Shown: positions 9,362 to 18,009, counted from the stretch's first letter. The stretch is 64,000 nucleotides of DNA from Chlorobiota bacterium (GCA_016710285.1 JADJXR010000001.1:1922001-1986000), one strand, 5' to 3'. The notes: generated by a model not told the origin, from the sequence alone. A program made the numbers and translations.

Positions 9362-9736
9362 ATGCTACAAGAAAAGTACCAATCGCTCCTTGACTTAGGG
9401 GTTGAACTGAACGTACAGAACGGTAATTGGAAGGAGGAAGGGGGGAAACTGCGCATCAGCGGAACCGCTGCGTACCAGTACGACAAGGACCGTTTGTGGG
9501 ATAAGATTAAAACCTACGAGAACTGGGAGAACGAAGTGGAGGCGGACATCGCCGTGGCGAACACGGATCTGTACGGTGTGTATGTTGTCCGCCCGGGCGA
9601 CACACTCTCCAAACTCTCGAAAGCCCATTACGGCGATCCCAATCGCTACATGGAGATTTTCAACGCCAACACCGACCAGCTTTCCGACCCCGATGTGATC
9701 CGCGTTGGGCAGCAACTGAAAATCCCCAGCAAGTAG
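9362..9736 (+). CDS. Small LysM-domain protein (BON/LysM Kbp-like)
   Basis: A 124-residue protein with a C-terminal LysM domain (about 75-122: YVVRPGDTLSKLSKAHYGDP then DVIRVGQQLKIP), which in this family binds peptidoglycan or, in the related Kbp/YgaU proteins, accompanies a K+-binding BON domain. The N-terminal ~65 residues (GKLRISGTAAYQYDKDRLWD) look like a shortened BON module. No signal peptide is visible, as in Kbp, so location may be cytoplasmic. The start is well supported by AGGAGG at 9349-9354, 7 bases before the ATG, one of the strongest ribosome-binding sites in the window. The preceding 220 bp after the pnp terminator hold no gene. Confidence 0.85.
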   Translation: MLQEKYQSLLDLGVELNVQNGNWKEEGGKLRISGTAAYQYDKDRLWDKIKTYENWENEVEADIAVANTDLYGVYVVRPGDTLSKLSKAHYGDPNRYMEIFNANTDQLSDPDVIRVGQQLKIPSK

Positions 9737-9805
9737 CCGTTCTGGGGCGGGCGCACTACCTGCGGGGCAACGCTCCTTGCTTTTCACATCTATCCATTCC
9801 CATCT

Positions 9806-10414
9806 ATGCCAGAATCGGTTATCAGCATTGCGCTTGGCTTGGGGCTTAGCGCGGCGTGTGGCTTCCGGGTGTTTCTGCCGCTGCTGGCCATGAGCATTGC
9901 TGCGGCCACGGGGCAGCTATCGTTGGGGAGCGGTTTTGCGTGGGTGGGAACCACGCCAGCGCTTATTGCGTTGGCAACAGCAACCGCTGCCGAGGTGCTG
10001 GCCTACTACATCCCGTGGTTTGATAACCTTCTGGACACCATCGCAACCCCGGCGGCAATGGTTGCCGGGGTGGTGGCTTCTGCCGGGGCAATGGTGGATC
10101 TGCCCGAATTTATCCGGTGGGGATTGGCCGTGGTGGCCGGGGGCGGGGCGGCAACCGTGGTGCAGGGAACCACCGTGGCGTTGCGGGCAAAATCATCGGC
10201 AACAACGGCGGGGGTGGGGAATCCGTTCCTTGCCACTGCCGAGCTTGCCGGGGCCGTCACCATTTCAACAATGGCACTGATTGTTCCGGTGGTGACGCTG
10301 CTTCTGGTGGTTCTTCTTATCGTGCTTCTTATCCGTGCTGCTGGCCGATTGCTCTTCCGCCGGAAACCAGCAACAGAGGTCAACAGCATATCACACAACA
10401 CCATTCGGAGGTAA
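9806..10414 (+). CDS. DUF4126-family membrane protein
   Basis: A 202-residue integral membrane protein with about five hydrophobic segments. It begins with the family-typical pattern of a small-residue helix containing ACGFRVFLPLL and has YYIPWFDNLLDTIATPAA around 70-90, characteristic of DUF4126. The function of the family is unknown. The C-terminus has a Leu/Val-rich helix (VVTLLLVVLLIVLLIRAAG) and an Arg-rich cytoplasmic tail. It lies 3 bases upstream of the GlsB-like gene, so the two are probably co-transcribed. Confidence 0.8.
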   Translation: MPESVISIALGLGLSAACGFRVFLPLLAMSIAAATGQLSLGSGFAWVGTTPALIALATATAAEVLAYYIPWFDNLLDTIATPAAMVAGVVASAGAMVDLPEFIRWGLAVVAGGGAATVVQGTTVALRAKSSATTAGVGNPFLATAELAGAVTISTMALIVPVVTLLLVVLLIVLLIRAAGRLLFRRKPATEVNSISHNTIRR

Positions 10415-10417
10415 ACA

Positions 10418-10681
10418 ATGTGGATTCTCTGGACGATCATCATCGGCTTGGTTGCCGGTTCGGTCGCAAAGCTCATCATGCCGGGGAAGGACCCGGGTGG
10501 CATTGTCGTCACCATCCTTCTGGGCATTGCGGGATCGGTGGCGGCAACATTCTTGGGAAGATTGCTGGGGCTGTACCCAGAAGGCGATTCTGCCGGGTTC
10601 ATTGCCTCTATCCTTGGGGCATTGCTGCTGCTGTGGATCTATCGGCTGGTTAAGGGGAAGAGCGCGCAAACCACGGCGTAG
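10418..10681 (+). CDS. GlsB/YeaQ/YmgE-family stress-response membrane protein
   Basis: An 87-residue protein of the transglycosylase-associated (YeaQ/GlsB) family, small three-helix membrane proteins linked to general and acid stress. Visible signatures are the N-terminal IIIGLVAGSVAKLIMPGKDPGG, where the glycine-rich turn after helix 1 is diagnostic, and the second helix VVTILLGIAGSVAATFLG. Starts 3 bases after the DUF4126 gene stop with GGAGG (10407-10411) upstream. A strong bidirectional terminator follows. Confidence 0.92.
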   Translation: MWILWTIIIGLVAGSVAKLIMPGKDPGGIVVTILLGIAGSVAATFLGRLLGLYPEGDSAGFIASILGALLLLWIYRLVKGKSAQTTA

Positions 10682-10697
10682 CAAGGCTTCCCCTCCC

Positions 10698-10749
10698 AAA
10701 AAAAGATCGGTGCCGGAACATCACAGGTTCCGGCACCGATCTCCTTTTT
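10698..10749. terminator. Bidirectional terminator between convergent genes
   Basis: A perfect 16-bp stem, AGATCGGTGCCGGAAC (10704-10719) / GTTCCGGCACCGATCT (10727-10742), with a 7-nt loop. It has a 7-base A-run on the left and TTTTT on the right, so it can serve the GlsB-like gene on the plus strand and the small membrane protein gene on the minus strand. Confidence 0.9.
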
Positions 10750-10786
10750 GCGAACTATTCGATTCCCCGCTCCGCGTCCCGTTCCA

Positions 10787-11071
10787 TCACCTCAACAACC
10801 TCTGCTCCTTCTCCTGCGGTGTTTTCTGGATGGACTCTATCACCTCCGCTTCTTCAATCTTGGCCTGCTTCCTCCCTTGCCATCTTCCCCCAAGCAAAAG
10901 CCGGCGAACTCCAAGCCCAAGCAGCAGCACGCCGCCAGCCACCAACGCCACCCCCGCCACCGAAAGCAACAACAGCAGCAGCAGAACCACCACCACAACC
11001 ACCACCGCCCCCATCACCATCCGAGCAATGGGGTTGCGTACGTTGCGCCCGTTGAAATTGACCTGCATCAT
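10787..11071 (-). CDS. Small two-helix membrane protein, unknown
   Basis: A 94-residue protein not assigned to a family. It has a short polar start (MMQVNFNGRNVRNP), a very hydrophobic stretch (about 17-55) dominated by runs of Val and Leu (AVVVVVVVLLLLLLL) that could form one long or two helices, then an Arg-rich segment (RRLLLGGRWQGRK) and a charged helical tail with EEAEVIESIQKTPQEKEQ. It lies 34 bases downstream of the HExxH gene on the same strand and ends just before the bidirectional terminator, so the two are likely co-transcribed. A plus-strand frame opposite it encodes His/Pro-rich low-complexity sequence and is taken as a shadow. Confidence 0.6.
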   Translation of the reverse strand: MMQVNFNGRNVRNPIARMVMGAVVVVVVVLLLLLLLSVAGVALVAGGVLLLGLGVRRLLLGGRWQGRKQAKIEEAEVIESIQKTPQEKEQRLLR

Positions 11072-11105
11072 GGCAGAGAATTGGACCCGGAGAGTACAAA
11101 GATTG

Positions 11106-11819
11106 CTACGCCATCACTTCGCGAGCCAGCACCATGTCGGCCCCCTGGGCATCGAAGCCGAAGCCAACATCGGCAATGCCGCAGGCGTGGTAGATGCGGG
11201 CCAGGGTGCGGCGCATATCCAACGTGTCGGTCTCTATCCACTCAATCAACGTCTCGTCCAGCATCCGCAGGAACCGGCGGTCGGCAAGCTCGTCAAGCTG
11301 CTGGGCGTAGCGAACCATGCTGGCGCGAAGCTCTGCCGGGGCGTAGATCAGCATGTACGGGCGGGCAACATCCAACCCGGCCAGAAGCGAACGCTCGGCC
11401 CTGCGGCGCATCCGCAGTCGGGCAAGGTCAATCGAAAGAAGGTCATGGCTTTGGGCCGTGTCCAACTGGCTGTAGAACTCGCTGGGCTGGAACCCCATGT
11501 CCAAAAAGAGTGGGAACATCTTGTGGTGCGCCAACTCATTGTAGAAAAAGTTCACCGTATCCATCTCAATCTGCCGAGCGGTAAACGCGGTTGGGCGGAT
11601 CAAGCCATCCAAGCGGAGTTTTAGATGGAGGAGTTCGTGGGTGAAACTGGCAACCGGATGCTCGGTTGGGACCATCGCAATGGTGGCCGTGCCCTCGCCG
11701 AACTGGGACCCCCAGTAGGGAATGGTGCTGGTTTCCAGCCGCAGCGGAAGCCGGGCGTTTACTTCGTTGTACAGTGCGCGATTGCGGTCGTCCACTAACT
11801 GGTCAATCGTGTATGGCAT
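11106..11819 (-). CDS. HExxH-containing putative zinc metallopeptidase-like protein
   Basis: A 237-residue soluble protein without signal peptide. Residues about 53-60 read ASFTHELLHLK, an HExxH zincin motif; a later NELAHHKMFPLF segment may supply further ligands. The rest is helical and Arg/Leu-rich (RLRMRRRAERSLL). I do not recognise the family; a metal-dependent hydrolase or a peptidase-fold protein is inferred from the motif alone. The start is the inner ATG at 11819 (MPYTIDQLVDDRNR); an ATG two codons upstream is also possible. It is the first gene of a minus-strand pair with the small membrane protein. Confidence 0.7.
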   Translation of the reverse strand: MPYTIDQLVDDRNRALYNEVNARLPLRLETSTIPYWGSQFGEGTATIAMVPTEHPVASFTHELLHLKLRLDGLIRPTAFTARQIEMDTVNFFYNELAHHKMFPLFLDMGFQPSEFYSQLDTAQSHDLLSIDLARLRMRRRAERSLLAGLDVARPYMLIYAPAELRASMVRYAQQLDELADRRFLRMLDETLIEWIETDTLDMRRTLARIYHACGIADVGFGFDAQGADMVLAREVMA

Positions 11820-11939
11820 GGTCAAAACGGGAAAGTGCTAAAGGCCACGGAACAAGGGTCGCAAGATACACCGCGCCACGGCGTTGGTGATGTATCAAAA
11901 AAACTGAAATGATGGAGCAACAAGTCTTTCAAGAATCCA

Positions 11940-12175
11940 TGTGCGCGGCTCCCCCTCTTGGGAGGCTTCGGGGGGGAGGTGAGAATTGGGGTAGTCGCCC
12001 CGACCTCTGTCGGGACGTGGGGACGCTCGCGAACCGGGCGTTGCTTTCCGAATCTCAGGATCAGAAACTTCCCGTGCCATCGCAACCGCCGCGTGTTCGG
12101 TGGTTGCCCCGAACCTACTCGGCAGGCTAAAGACCTGCCGCTACCTCGACAGAGGTCGGGGCCGCTATCCTCGGC
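11940..12175. repeat. Dispersed palindromic repeat cluster A
   Basis: Gene-free interval between the HExxH gene and the P450 gene. It holds a CCCGAC-CTCT-GTCGGG hairpin (11999-12014), a GGCAGG-CTAAAGA-CCTGCC hairpin (12121-12139) and an imperfect CTCGAC-AGAG-GTCGGG copy (12145-12160). The same modules recur at 41.5 kb and 44.3-45.1 kb, where they are joined in the same order (GGTAGCGG linkers). The right-hand part overlaps the end of the P450 gene and supplies its stop codon. Confidence 0.8.
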
Positions 12176-13524
12176 TCCACGCGAACTTGAATCCCATGCT
12201 TCGGGCGGAGGGTGATGCTGGGGAAGTAGTCAATCTGCTGATTCGGGGCCAGCGCTATCCGGAACCTTCGCGCCACGGCGGCAAGGATCAGCACGGCCTC
12301 CATTTTCGCGAACTCATCGCCGATGCAGCGGCGCGGCCCGCCACCAAATGGGAAGTAGGCAAACTTCGGCAGCTGCCGCGCAAGGTCCCCCTGCCAACGC
12401 TCCGGTAAAAAATCGTCCGGGCGTGCGTACCAGCGCGGGTCGCGGTGGATCACCCACTGGCTTGCCACCACCTGCATCCCTTTGGGGATGTGATAGCCGC
12501 CAATCGTGCAATCCTCCAACGCCTGCCGACCCACGCGCCACGCCGGCGGATACAGCCGCATAGATTCTTTCACCACCATCTCGGTCCACGGAAGGTTCGG
12601 AATGTCGGCAAAGGTTGGTGGGCGGCTGCCAAGCACGCGGTCCAGCTCCTTGTGAAGCCGCGCTTCCGCTTCCGGGTGGTTGGCCAGCAGCATCCAGGTC
12701 CAGCTTAAAGCGATTGCCGTGGTCTCATGCCCAGCCAAAAACAGGGTGATGACCTCATCGTGAAGTTGCTGGTCGGTCATCTGGCTGCCGTCGGTGTCCT
12801 GAGCGTGAAGCAGCATCGAAAGAAGATCATCACCTTCCGCCTGGCTTTTGCGCCGGGCTTCAATCATGCCGTAGATGATCGCATCCAGCTCCCGCTGCCG
12901 TTGCCGAAATCGGATGTTCCTGGGGAGCGGAAACTGGTCGAACAGCCGCATCAAACTCAGCCGTTCGGTGAACCGCTGCATCGCCAAATCAAGCGCCCGC
13001 CCAACCGCCTCCGTTTGCCCCGAGACATCGGCGCCGAACAGTGCGCGGGCAACAACCTGCAAGGTCAGCCCCATCATCTCCTCGTGGATATCCATTGCTT
13101 GGCCGCTGCGCCAGCGGTCGGTCATCTGGTCGCTGAAGGTGGCCATCAGTTCGGCATAGCCGGCAATGCGGTCGCGGTGGAAAGCGGGTTGGGCAAGGCG
13201 GCGTTGGCGCAGCCAGAACTCACCATCGCTGGTCAGCAATCCATTCCCCAGCACCTGGGCCGCCTGCTTCAGCAACAGCGGTTTGATGAACTTCCGGTTC
13301 TGCGTCACCAGCACCTCCTCCACAAGGTCGGGGTGGCTAAGCAAGCAGGCTTGCAGGTGGGCAATCTTCACCTGGACGGCATCGCCGTGGGTCCGCGCCA
13401 GCTCGGCCATAAACTGAAGCGGGCGGCGGCGCATCTGCGGCAGCATCCCCACCAACGGCCGCCCTTTCGGACCGCGAGGCAGGGGGCGGGATTGAGTAGT
13501 GGAATTAGGCATAAGAGAGTTCAC
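12127..13524 (-). CDS. Cytochrome P450
   Basis: Heme-thiolate monooxygenase of 465 residues, without a membrane anchor. Landmarks are the helix-C motif SDGEFWLRQRRLAQPAF, the I-helix oxygen-activation motif AGHETTAIAL (about 270), the K-helix ExxR in ESMRLYPPAWR (about 324) and the heme-binding loop FPFGGGPRRCIG with the axial Cys near 398-400. The class resembles bacterial CYP102/CYP4-like fatty-acid or hydrocarbon hydroxylases, but the substrate cannot be told. No ferredoxin or reductase gene is adjacent. The final residues AAPTSVEVAAGL and the stop codon are encoded by the dispersed repeat, so the native C-terminus was probably shorter. Start at 13524, or the ATG four codons in. Confidence 0.93.
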   Translation of the reverse strand: MNSLMPNSTTQSRPLPRGPKGRPLVGMLPQMRRRPLQFMAELARTHGDAVQVKIAHLQACLLSHPDLVEEVLVTQNRKFIKPLLLKQAAQVLGNGLLTSDGEFWLRQRRLAQPAFHRDRIAGYAELMATFSDQMTDRWRSGQAMDIHEEMMGLTLQVVARALFGADVSGQTEAVGRALDLAMQRFTERLSLMRLFDQFPLPRNIRFRQRQRELDAIIYGMIEARRKSQAEGDDLLSMLLHAQDTDGSQMTDQQLHDEVITLFLAGHETTAIALSWTWMLLANHPEAEARLHKELDRVLGSRPPTFADIPNLPWTEMVVKESMRLYPPAWRVGRQALEDCTIGGYHIPKGMQVVASQWVIHRDPRWYARPDDFLPERWQGDLARQLPKFAYFPFGGGPRRCIGDEFAKMEAVLILAAVARRFRIALAPNQQIDYFPSITLRPKHGIQVRVEPRIAAPTSVEVAAGL

Positions 13525-13595
13525 AACATGGTGTGGAAATATAAGACCTGCCAGATCACGGCGTGCTACCCCCCTGCCCAGTATCTATCACCACC

Positions 13596-13647
13596 AATAA
13601 AAAACACCAAACCTCCCTCAGCATTTCGCTGAAGAAGGCTTGGCGTT
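13596..13647 (-). terminator. Terminator of the SdrD-B/T9SS gene
   Basis: An imperfect inverted repeat between 13603-13622 and 13628-13647 (GCTGA/TCAGC at the tip, AACGCCAAG/CTTGG-type base) is followed on the minus strand by GTTTTTT. It lies about 120 bases downstream of the stop of the minus-strand gene ending at 13770. The spacer between is a pyrimidine-rich tract without a gene. Confidence 0.6.
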
Positions 13648-13769
13648 GTTAGAAAGGGGATTCTTTGCGGGCCACCTTTTGCCTGGTTCTCTTGCAGGAG
13701 TTCAATCCAACAGGTGTTGCTCCTTCCCTCCCTCTCTTCCCCTTCCTTTCTTTCCATCCCTTCCACTCC

Positions 13770-16700
13770 TTACTTCACCACTTGCACAGCTCCTGTCTCG
13801 ATGGTTGTTCCCACCCGCAGTGTGTAGCGGTACGTTCCGCTTGGCAGGTCCGATAGGTCAAGCCCCACAACGTGCGTTCCGGCACTCAGGTTTTGGTTGT
13901 TGATTGGGCGTGAGATTTCGCGCCCGGCTGCGTCGCTTAGCACCATCGTCACGTTGTCGGCACTGCGTGGCAACGCAAACTCGATGGTTGCTTCGCCGCT
14001 GGTGGGGTTCGGGTAGGCCGTGCGGAGCAGCGTTGTGTGTGCGTCGTCGCCGGTTGCCTCAATCCCCGATGTTGCGCCCCCTTGCAAGCTCAACTCACCA
14101 TTGCTGATCACCGCCCCATCGGCGTTGTAGGTGGTGAACCGGATGGTTGCACCCTCGGCAACGTTCGCAAGCGTCAGGTAGATCGGCTTGTGCGATTCGC
14201 CGCTGGCAAGCTCCTCGCCACTGGTCATCGTCTCGGCCACGAAGTTCCGTCCATCGTTGGTGCCAAAGCTGAGCGTGGCGTGCGTTGGGTTGGCGGTTGG
14301 GCCAACAGCCACAATCTCCGCACCCTCCACCGACTCGATCACCACCCGTGCGATTGGCTCCTTGGAACCGTTGGCATTGGTAAGGTGGATGGCGTAGGTC
14401 TTCAGGTCGCTAAGGCCAACCGATGCCGATTCCACAACGTCCCCACCGCTTAGCTGGCCACGGCGCAAGGTGAGGTCAATCTCTTCTTGCAAGGTGTCTT
14501 CTGGGCTGTCGGCCAGCACGTAGTGGAACGTCACCCGGTGCGGCGCGCTGGTTGCGCCGTTCAAGTTGGCGTAGTCCATCGTGAACGCTGCGGTCTGGCC
14601 CGGGGTTGCCACAAAGTTGAAGCGTTGCGTGCCGTCGAACTCTTGCGTTCCAACAATGCTCCGTTCCGTTTCGGTTGCGCTGCTGATCGTCAGGTCGTTC
14701 GCCGAAATGCTGATTCCGGTGTACGTGATTCCGCCAAGTTCGGCCGGGGCCTGCGGGAAGTTGATGTTCAACGATCCGCTGTTGTCGCCGGTAAGCTGGC
14801 CGGCCACGGTGGGCTGGTTGCTTCCCAAGAAGCTGCTGCTGTTTTTCTGATTGCTTAGGCCGTGGGTCAATGTTGGGTCGGCAATAATCCATCCGTAGCG
14901 TGTCCGCTTGAAGCAGATCACCGTGTCGCACGTGACGCAGTTGATGTCGGTGTAGCGAACCCGAACGCAGTAGCTGATAACGTCGCGACGTTGGTACCAC
15001 GGCTTGGCCGGGAAACGCAAGCGGAACTGGAACGGCGTTGGGACCCCAAGGTTCGTGTACGGGCTGTTCACCCAAAGGAACTCGTGCATGAAGGGGATGG
15101 TCCCGCCAACAAAGTTGATATGGTTGCCCGGGTTGATGAACTGCCCAACCACCGGCACACCGTTGATGCGAGCGTCAACCAACGTTGCCGAGACTTTCAC
15201 GATTGGAGCCGGCCCTGCGGCAAGGAATCCGTTGATGGTTGCAAAACCGTTTGCCGATGCCGAGCTTGAAAGCTTCCAGAATTTTTTCTGGAACTCGTTG
15301 CAGCAATCAGGGATTGGGATTTCGCACTGCGGCACTTTAATCTGGAACGAGTCGCGGCAGCAGTACTGGCGCGTTTTGTCGCACAGCGTAGCGTAGATGG
15401 TCAGCGGTCCTGGCGTTGCGCCGGTGAAGTTGACGGCAACGCTGGTTGAGCCACCAATCGGGAGCGCGCTTAGGTTCACTGGGTTCGGCACAAAGGTCAC
15501 GCCCGATGCGTTCAGCGTAAGCCATTCGGCGTTTGGCGCAATGCCCAAGTTGGTCACGGTCAGCCAAGCAACGTATTGCTGCGTTCCGGTTGCTGGGTCG
15601 GTGATGCATTTCACGGAGTCGGCTTCCACAATGGCGCAGCGTTGCGGCGGGCACTCGGGCAGCTTGATGCTGATGGTGTCCTCGCAGCATTGCACCGTGC
15701 CGTCGGCACTTGGGCAGCAAATCTTGATTGCGAAGGTGACGGTTGCGCCAGCCACTGCGCCGGGGCCATGCAGGGTAAGCGATTGCGGCGTGAAGGAGTT
15801 GGTGACGCTGAAGCTGCCTGGGAAGAAGCTGACCCCCGCAGGGCTAACCACCGACACGCTGGCCGATTGCGTTGCCGAGCAGTTCCGCAGGCTACGGATG
15901 TAGAAGGACCAGGAGTAGGCGGGGATGGTGCTTCCTTGAATCGTGGTGCATTTCACCTGCTGCTCAGTAATCTGGAAGCATGGTTCCGATGGCTTGGGGC
16001 AGTTGCCAAAATCAATGTGGTTGACAACTTGGCCGTTGGCAACGGTGATGGTGTAGTTGTTGGGAACCGGATAGGTTTGGGTGTAGCCCGATTGCTGGAT
16101 TTCGCTGACGGTGTAGCTGCCCGGGGGAAGGCCGTTCAGGTAGTAGTTGCCAAACACGTCGGTGACGGCGGTGTAGGTGTTGGTGCCGTTGGTGGCGGTA
16201 ATCGTCCATCCTGGAAGCCCTTGTTCGCCGGCATCCCACTTGCCATTGCAGTTTTTGTCCAAGAACTTGGTTCCGATAATGCTCCCTTTCTCCAAGCAGC
16301 AGTTTGGATTGGTTAATCCCACCGAGAAGCCGGGGGCGGTGATGTAGCCGGAAAGATCAAACCCCATTGCCACGCTGCTGGTGTTCAGCACCTCCACACG
16401 AAGAACGTTTTTGTACGTGGTGATTGGAACGGAGACGTTGATGATGGCTTTGTTGCCACACAGGAACCCGTAGCTGGGGGCCGATGTCCCAATCTGCACG
16501 CCGTTGAAATAGACCCGTGCGTAGTCGTCGGCGAACAGTTCCAGATGAACCTGGGCTTTCTGAACTTCCGGCGAGATGCAGAGGGTGTCGTCAAAAATGT
16601 AGGTTCCGTTGGCATCGTTGCTGGCCGATGGGTAGGAGCTAAGCCATTGGGAGTTCGCCAGCGGGTTGCACCATGACGAGTACTTGGTGATAACCGATGC

Positions 16701-16943
16701 AGGGCGCGGTTCGGTGGTGCTGGCCGATGGGTCCGAGACCACGGTCCAATACGCTGTCTGCGCGCCAACCGGGTCCAGCGAGTTGGTGGCGTGGTTCCAT
16801 CCGGTGTTCACCCGAATCGTGTCGGTGAAGCAGTTGTTCGCCTGCGCGAATGTTGGGGTAAAACAACAGAGCAGCGCTGCCAGTATCAGCAGCGTCAGGG
16901 CAATTGGCCGCCCCAGTGCGTTGTGGTTTCGGTTCGTTCTCAT
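13770..16943 (-). CDS. Secreted cysteine-rich protein with SdrD B-like domain and T9SS sorting domain
   Basis: A 1057-residue exported protein. A Sec signal peptide (ALTLLILAALLCCFTPTFAQ, cleavage near 33-34) is followed by an N-terminal beta region, an SdrD B-like/collagen-binding B-type module (about 220-320: GTKFLDKNCNGKWDAGEQGL then SGYTQTYPVPNNY), and several Cys-pair beta modules (CEDTISIKLPEC, CRDSFQIKVPQC). The last ~85 residues are a type IX secretion C-terminal domain (AYPNPTSGEATIEFALP ... GTYRYTLRVG ... VQVVK). Such proteins are exported and often anchored on the surface via A-LPS; adhesion is plausible but not shown. AGGAGA lies a few bases upstream of the ATG. A small membrane-peptide frame lies just upstream on the same strand. 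Confidence 0.88.
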   Translation of the reverse strand: MRTNRNHNALGRPIALTLLILAALLCCFTPTFAQANNCFTDTIRVNTGWNHATNSLDPVGAQTAYWTVVSDPSASTTEPRPASVITKYSSWCNPLANSQWLSSYPSASNDANGTYIFDDTLCISPEVQKAQVHLELFADDYARVYFNGVQIGTSAPSYGFLCGNKAIINVSVPITTYKNVLRVEVLNTSSVAMGFDLSGYITAPGFSVGLTNPNCCLEKGSIIGTKFLDKNCNGKWDAGEQGLPGWTITATNGTNTYTAVTDVFGNYYLNGLPPGSYTVSEIQQSGYTQTYPVPNNYTITVANGQVVNHIDFGNCPKPSEPCFQITEQQVKCTTIQGSTIPAYSWSFYIRSLRNCSATQSASVSVVSPAGVSFFPGSFSVTNSFTPQSLTLHGPGAVAGATVTFAIKICCPSADGTVQCCEDTISIKLPECPPQRCAIVEADSVKCITDPATGTQQYVAWLTVTNLGIAPNAEWLTLNASGVTFVPNPVNLSALPIGGSTSVAVNFTGATPGPLTIYATLCDKTRQYCCRDSFQIKVPQCEIPIPDCCNEFQKKFWKLSSSASANGFATINGFLAAGPAPIVKVSATLVDARINGVPVVGQFINPGNHINFVGGTIPFMHEFLWVNSPYTNLGVPTPFQFRLRFPAKPWYQRRDVISYCVRVRYTDINCVTCDTVICFKRTRYGWIIADPTLTHGLSNQKNSSSFLGSNQPTVAGQLTGDNSGSLNINFPQAPAELGGITYTGISISANDLTISSATETERSIVGTQEFDGTQRFNFVATPGQTAAFTMDYANLNGATSAPHRVTFHYVLADSPEDTLQEEIDLTLRRGQLSGGDVVESASVGLSDLKTYAIHLTNANGSKEPIARVVIESVEGAEIVAVGPTANPTHATLSFGTNDGRNFVAETMTSGEELASGESHKPIYLTLANVAEGATIRFTTYNADGAVISNGELSLQGGATSGIEATGDDAHTTLLRTAYPNPTSGEATIEFALPRSADNVTMVLSDAAGREISRPINNQNLSAGTHVVGLDLSDLPSGTYRYTLRVGTTIETGAVQVVK

Positions 16944-17013
16944 GGTGCAGTTCTCCTGTGTGTGCGGTTAGTTGATGCAAGCGTTTGTGTGTATGGACTG
17001 CTGTCGTTGTTCG

Positions 17014-17160
17014 TTATCCGGCGATGGAGTTGTCAAGGTCTTCCGATGAGTCATCGGCTTGTTGGGCGAAGGGATACAAGCCCAATCCCGCTACGGCCAC
17101 GCAAAGCGCAAGGCCAAGAAGCATTCGGAACAGCGTTGGGAGGTTCAGTTCGGCGTTCAT
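17014..17160 (-). CDS. Small single-helix peptide (48 aa), hypothetical
   Basis: A short frame upstream of the SdrD-B/T9SS gene, same strand, 70 bases apart. Translation gives MNAELNLPTLFRMLLGLALC, a hydrophobic stretch to about residue 32 (LGLYPFA), then QQADDSSEDLDNSIAG with a stop. The hydrophobic helix followed by an acidic tail looks like a small membrane or secreted peptide. There is no clear Shine-Dalgarno and no family match that I recognise. Coding status is uncertain, but composition is much less random than the neighbouring frames. Confidence 0.4.
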   Translation of the reverse strand: MNAELNLPTLFRMLLGLALCVAVAGLGLYPFAQQADDSSEDLDNSIAG

Positions 17161-17547
17161 ATTTGGTTTGTTGTTGAGTTGCGTTTGCAGGTTCTGTTGG
17201 CGATGACCAGCGCGTTGTTGGGCAGCAGATCATCAACACCTTTCACGCTATCCGCCGGACTTAAAAAGGGCTTAAAGAGAGGGGGAAGGGGGAAAGATTT
17301 TTTTGGAAGCAGAGCAAGTAAAGAGCAGAAATGGGGATTTTTTCAAAAAAATGGACGAATCACCGATGTGCAAAAACAACAGGGAGCGGAAGGCAAGGAC
17401 GCCGATGGATGGAGGGGAGCGGTGAATCTTCGTACCCCTTGGCGGGTGGTGGGGTTGTTCGTGTATATTATGGCCAGTTGCTGGCACGCAAGCCACTTCA
17501 GCAACCATCATCTACAAACCAGCTAATCAGACAGGAGCACCAGAGCA

Positions 17548-17979
17548 ATGCCAACACGCACAGCACAAGCCGCTTGGAACGGCAATCTTCTAGAGGGAAA
17601 TGGGAAGGTGGCACTGGACGGAGGGGCGTTCGAGGGGCAGTACAACTTCACTTCACGCTTCCAGGAAGGAGTGGGAACAAACCCAGAAGAACTTCTGGCC
17701 GCCGCCGAAGCTGCCTGCTTCTCGATGGCCCTTTCTGCCGACTTGGGGAACGCGGGATATGCCCCGGTCAGCGTGGCAACGGTGGCCAACGTCACTGTGG
17801 AGAAAGTGGATGGCGGCTTCAGCATCACCACCGTGCGGCTGCGGGCCGAAGCAAACGTTCCCGGAATCACCCAGGAGCAGTTGGAGGAGATCGCCAACGG
17901 AACCAAGAAAAACTGTCCGGTCTCTCGCGCGCTTGCCGCAATTCCCAATTGGGAGCTGACGGTGACGCTGGTGGGATAA
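17548..17979 (+). CDS. OsmC-family peroxiredoxin (Ohr/OsmC type)
   Basis: A 143-residue thiol-dependent organic hydroperoxide reductase of the OsmC subfamily. Both catalytic cysteines are visible: AAAEAACFSMALS (Cys about 54) and KKNCPVSRAL (Cys about 122), with the N-terminal WNGNLLEGNGKVAL and NPEELLAAAEA motifs of OsmC. The family reduces fatty-acid and organic hydroperoxides and is typically induced by osmotic or oxidative stress. ACAGGAGC (about 13 bases upstream) supports the start. The 17.16-17.55 kb upstream spacer is AG-rich with a TATATTATGG element at about 17466 that might be a promoter. Confidence 0.92.
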   Translation: MPTRTAQAAWNGNLLEGNGKVALDGGAFEGQYNFTSRFQEGVGTNPEELLAAAEAACFSMALSADLGNAGYAPVSVATVANVTVEKVDGGFSITTVRLRAEANVPGITQEQLEEIANGTKKNCPVSRALAAIPNWELTVTLVG

Positions 17980-18009
17980 TCGTGCAGGAAAAAGCCCGCA
18001 CCGGAAAAC

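Noticed and set aside
10748..11624. Plus-strand frames opposite the HExxH and small membrane protein genes
   Set aside because: Translations are His/Pro/Arg-rich low complexity without start signals; the minus-strand frames have coherent hydrophobic and HExxH motifs.
11940..12175. Insertion sequence remnant
   Set aside because: No transposase frame, terminal inverted repeats or target duplications could be seen; only short hairpin modules are present.
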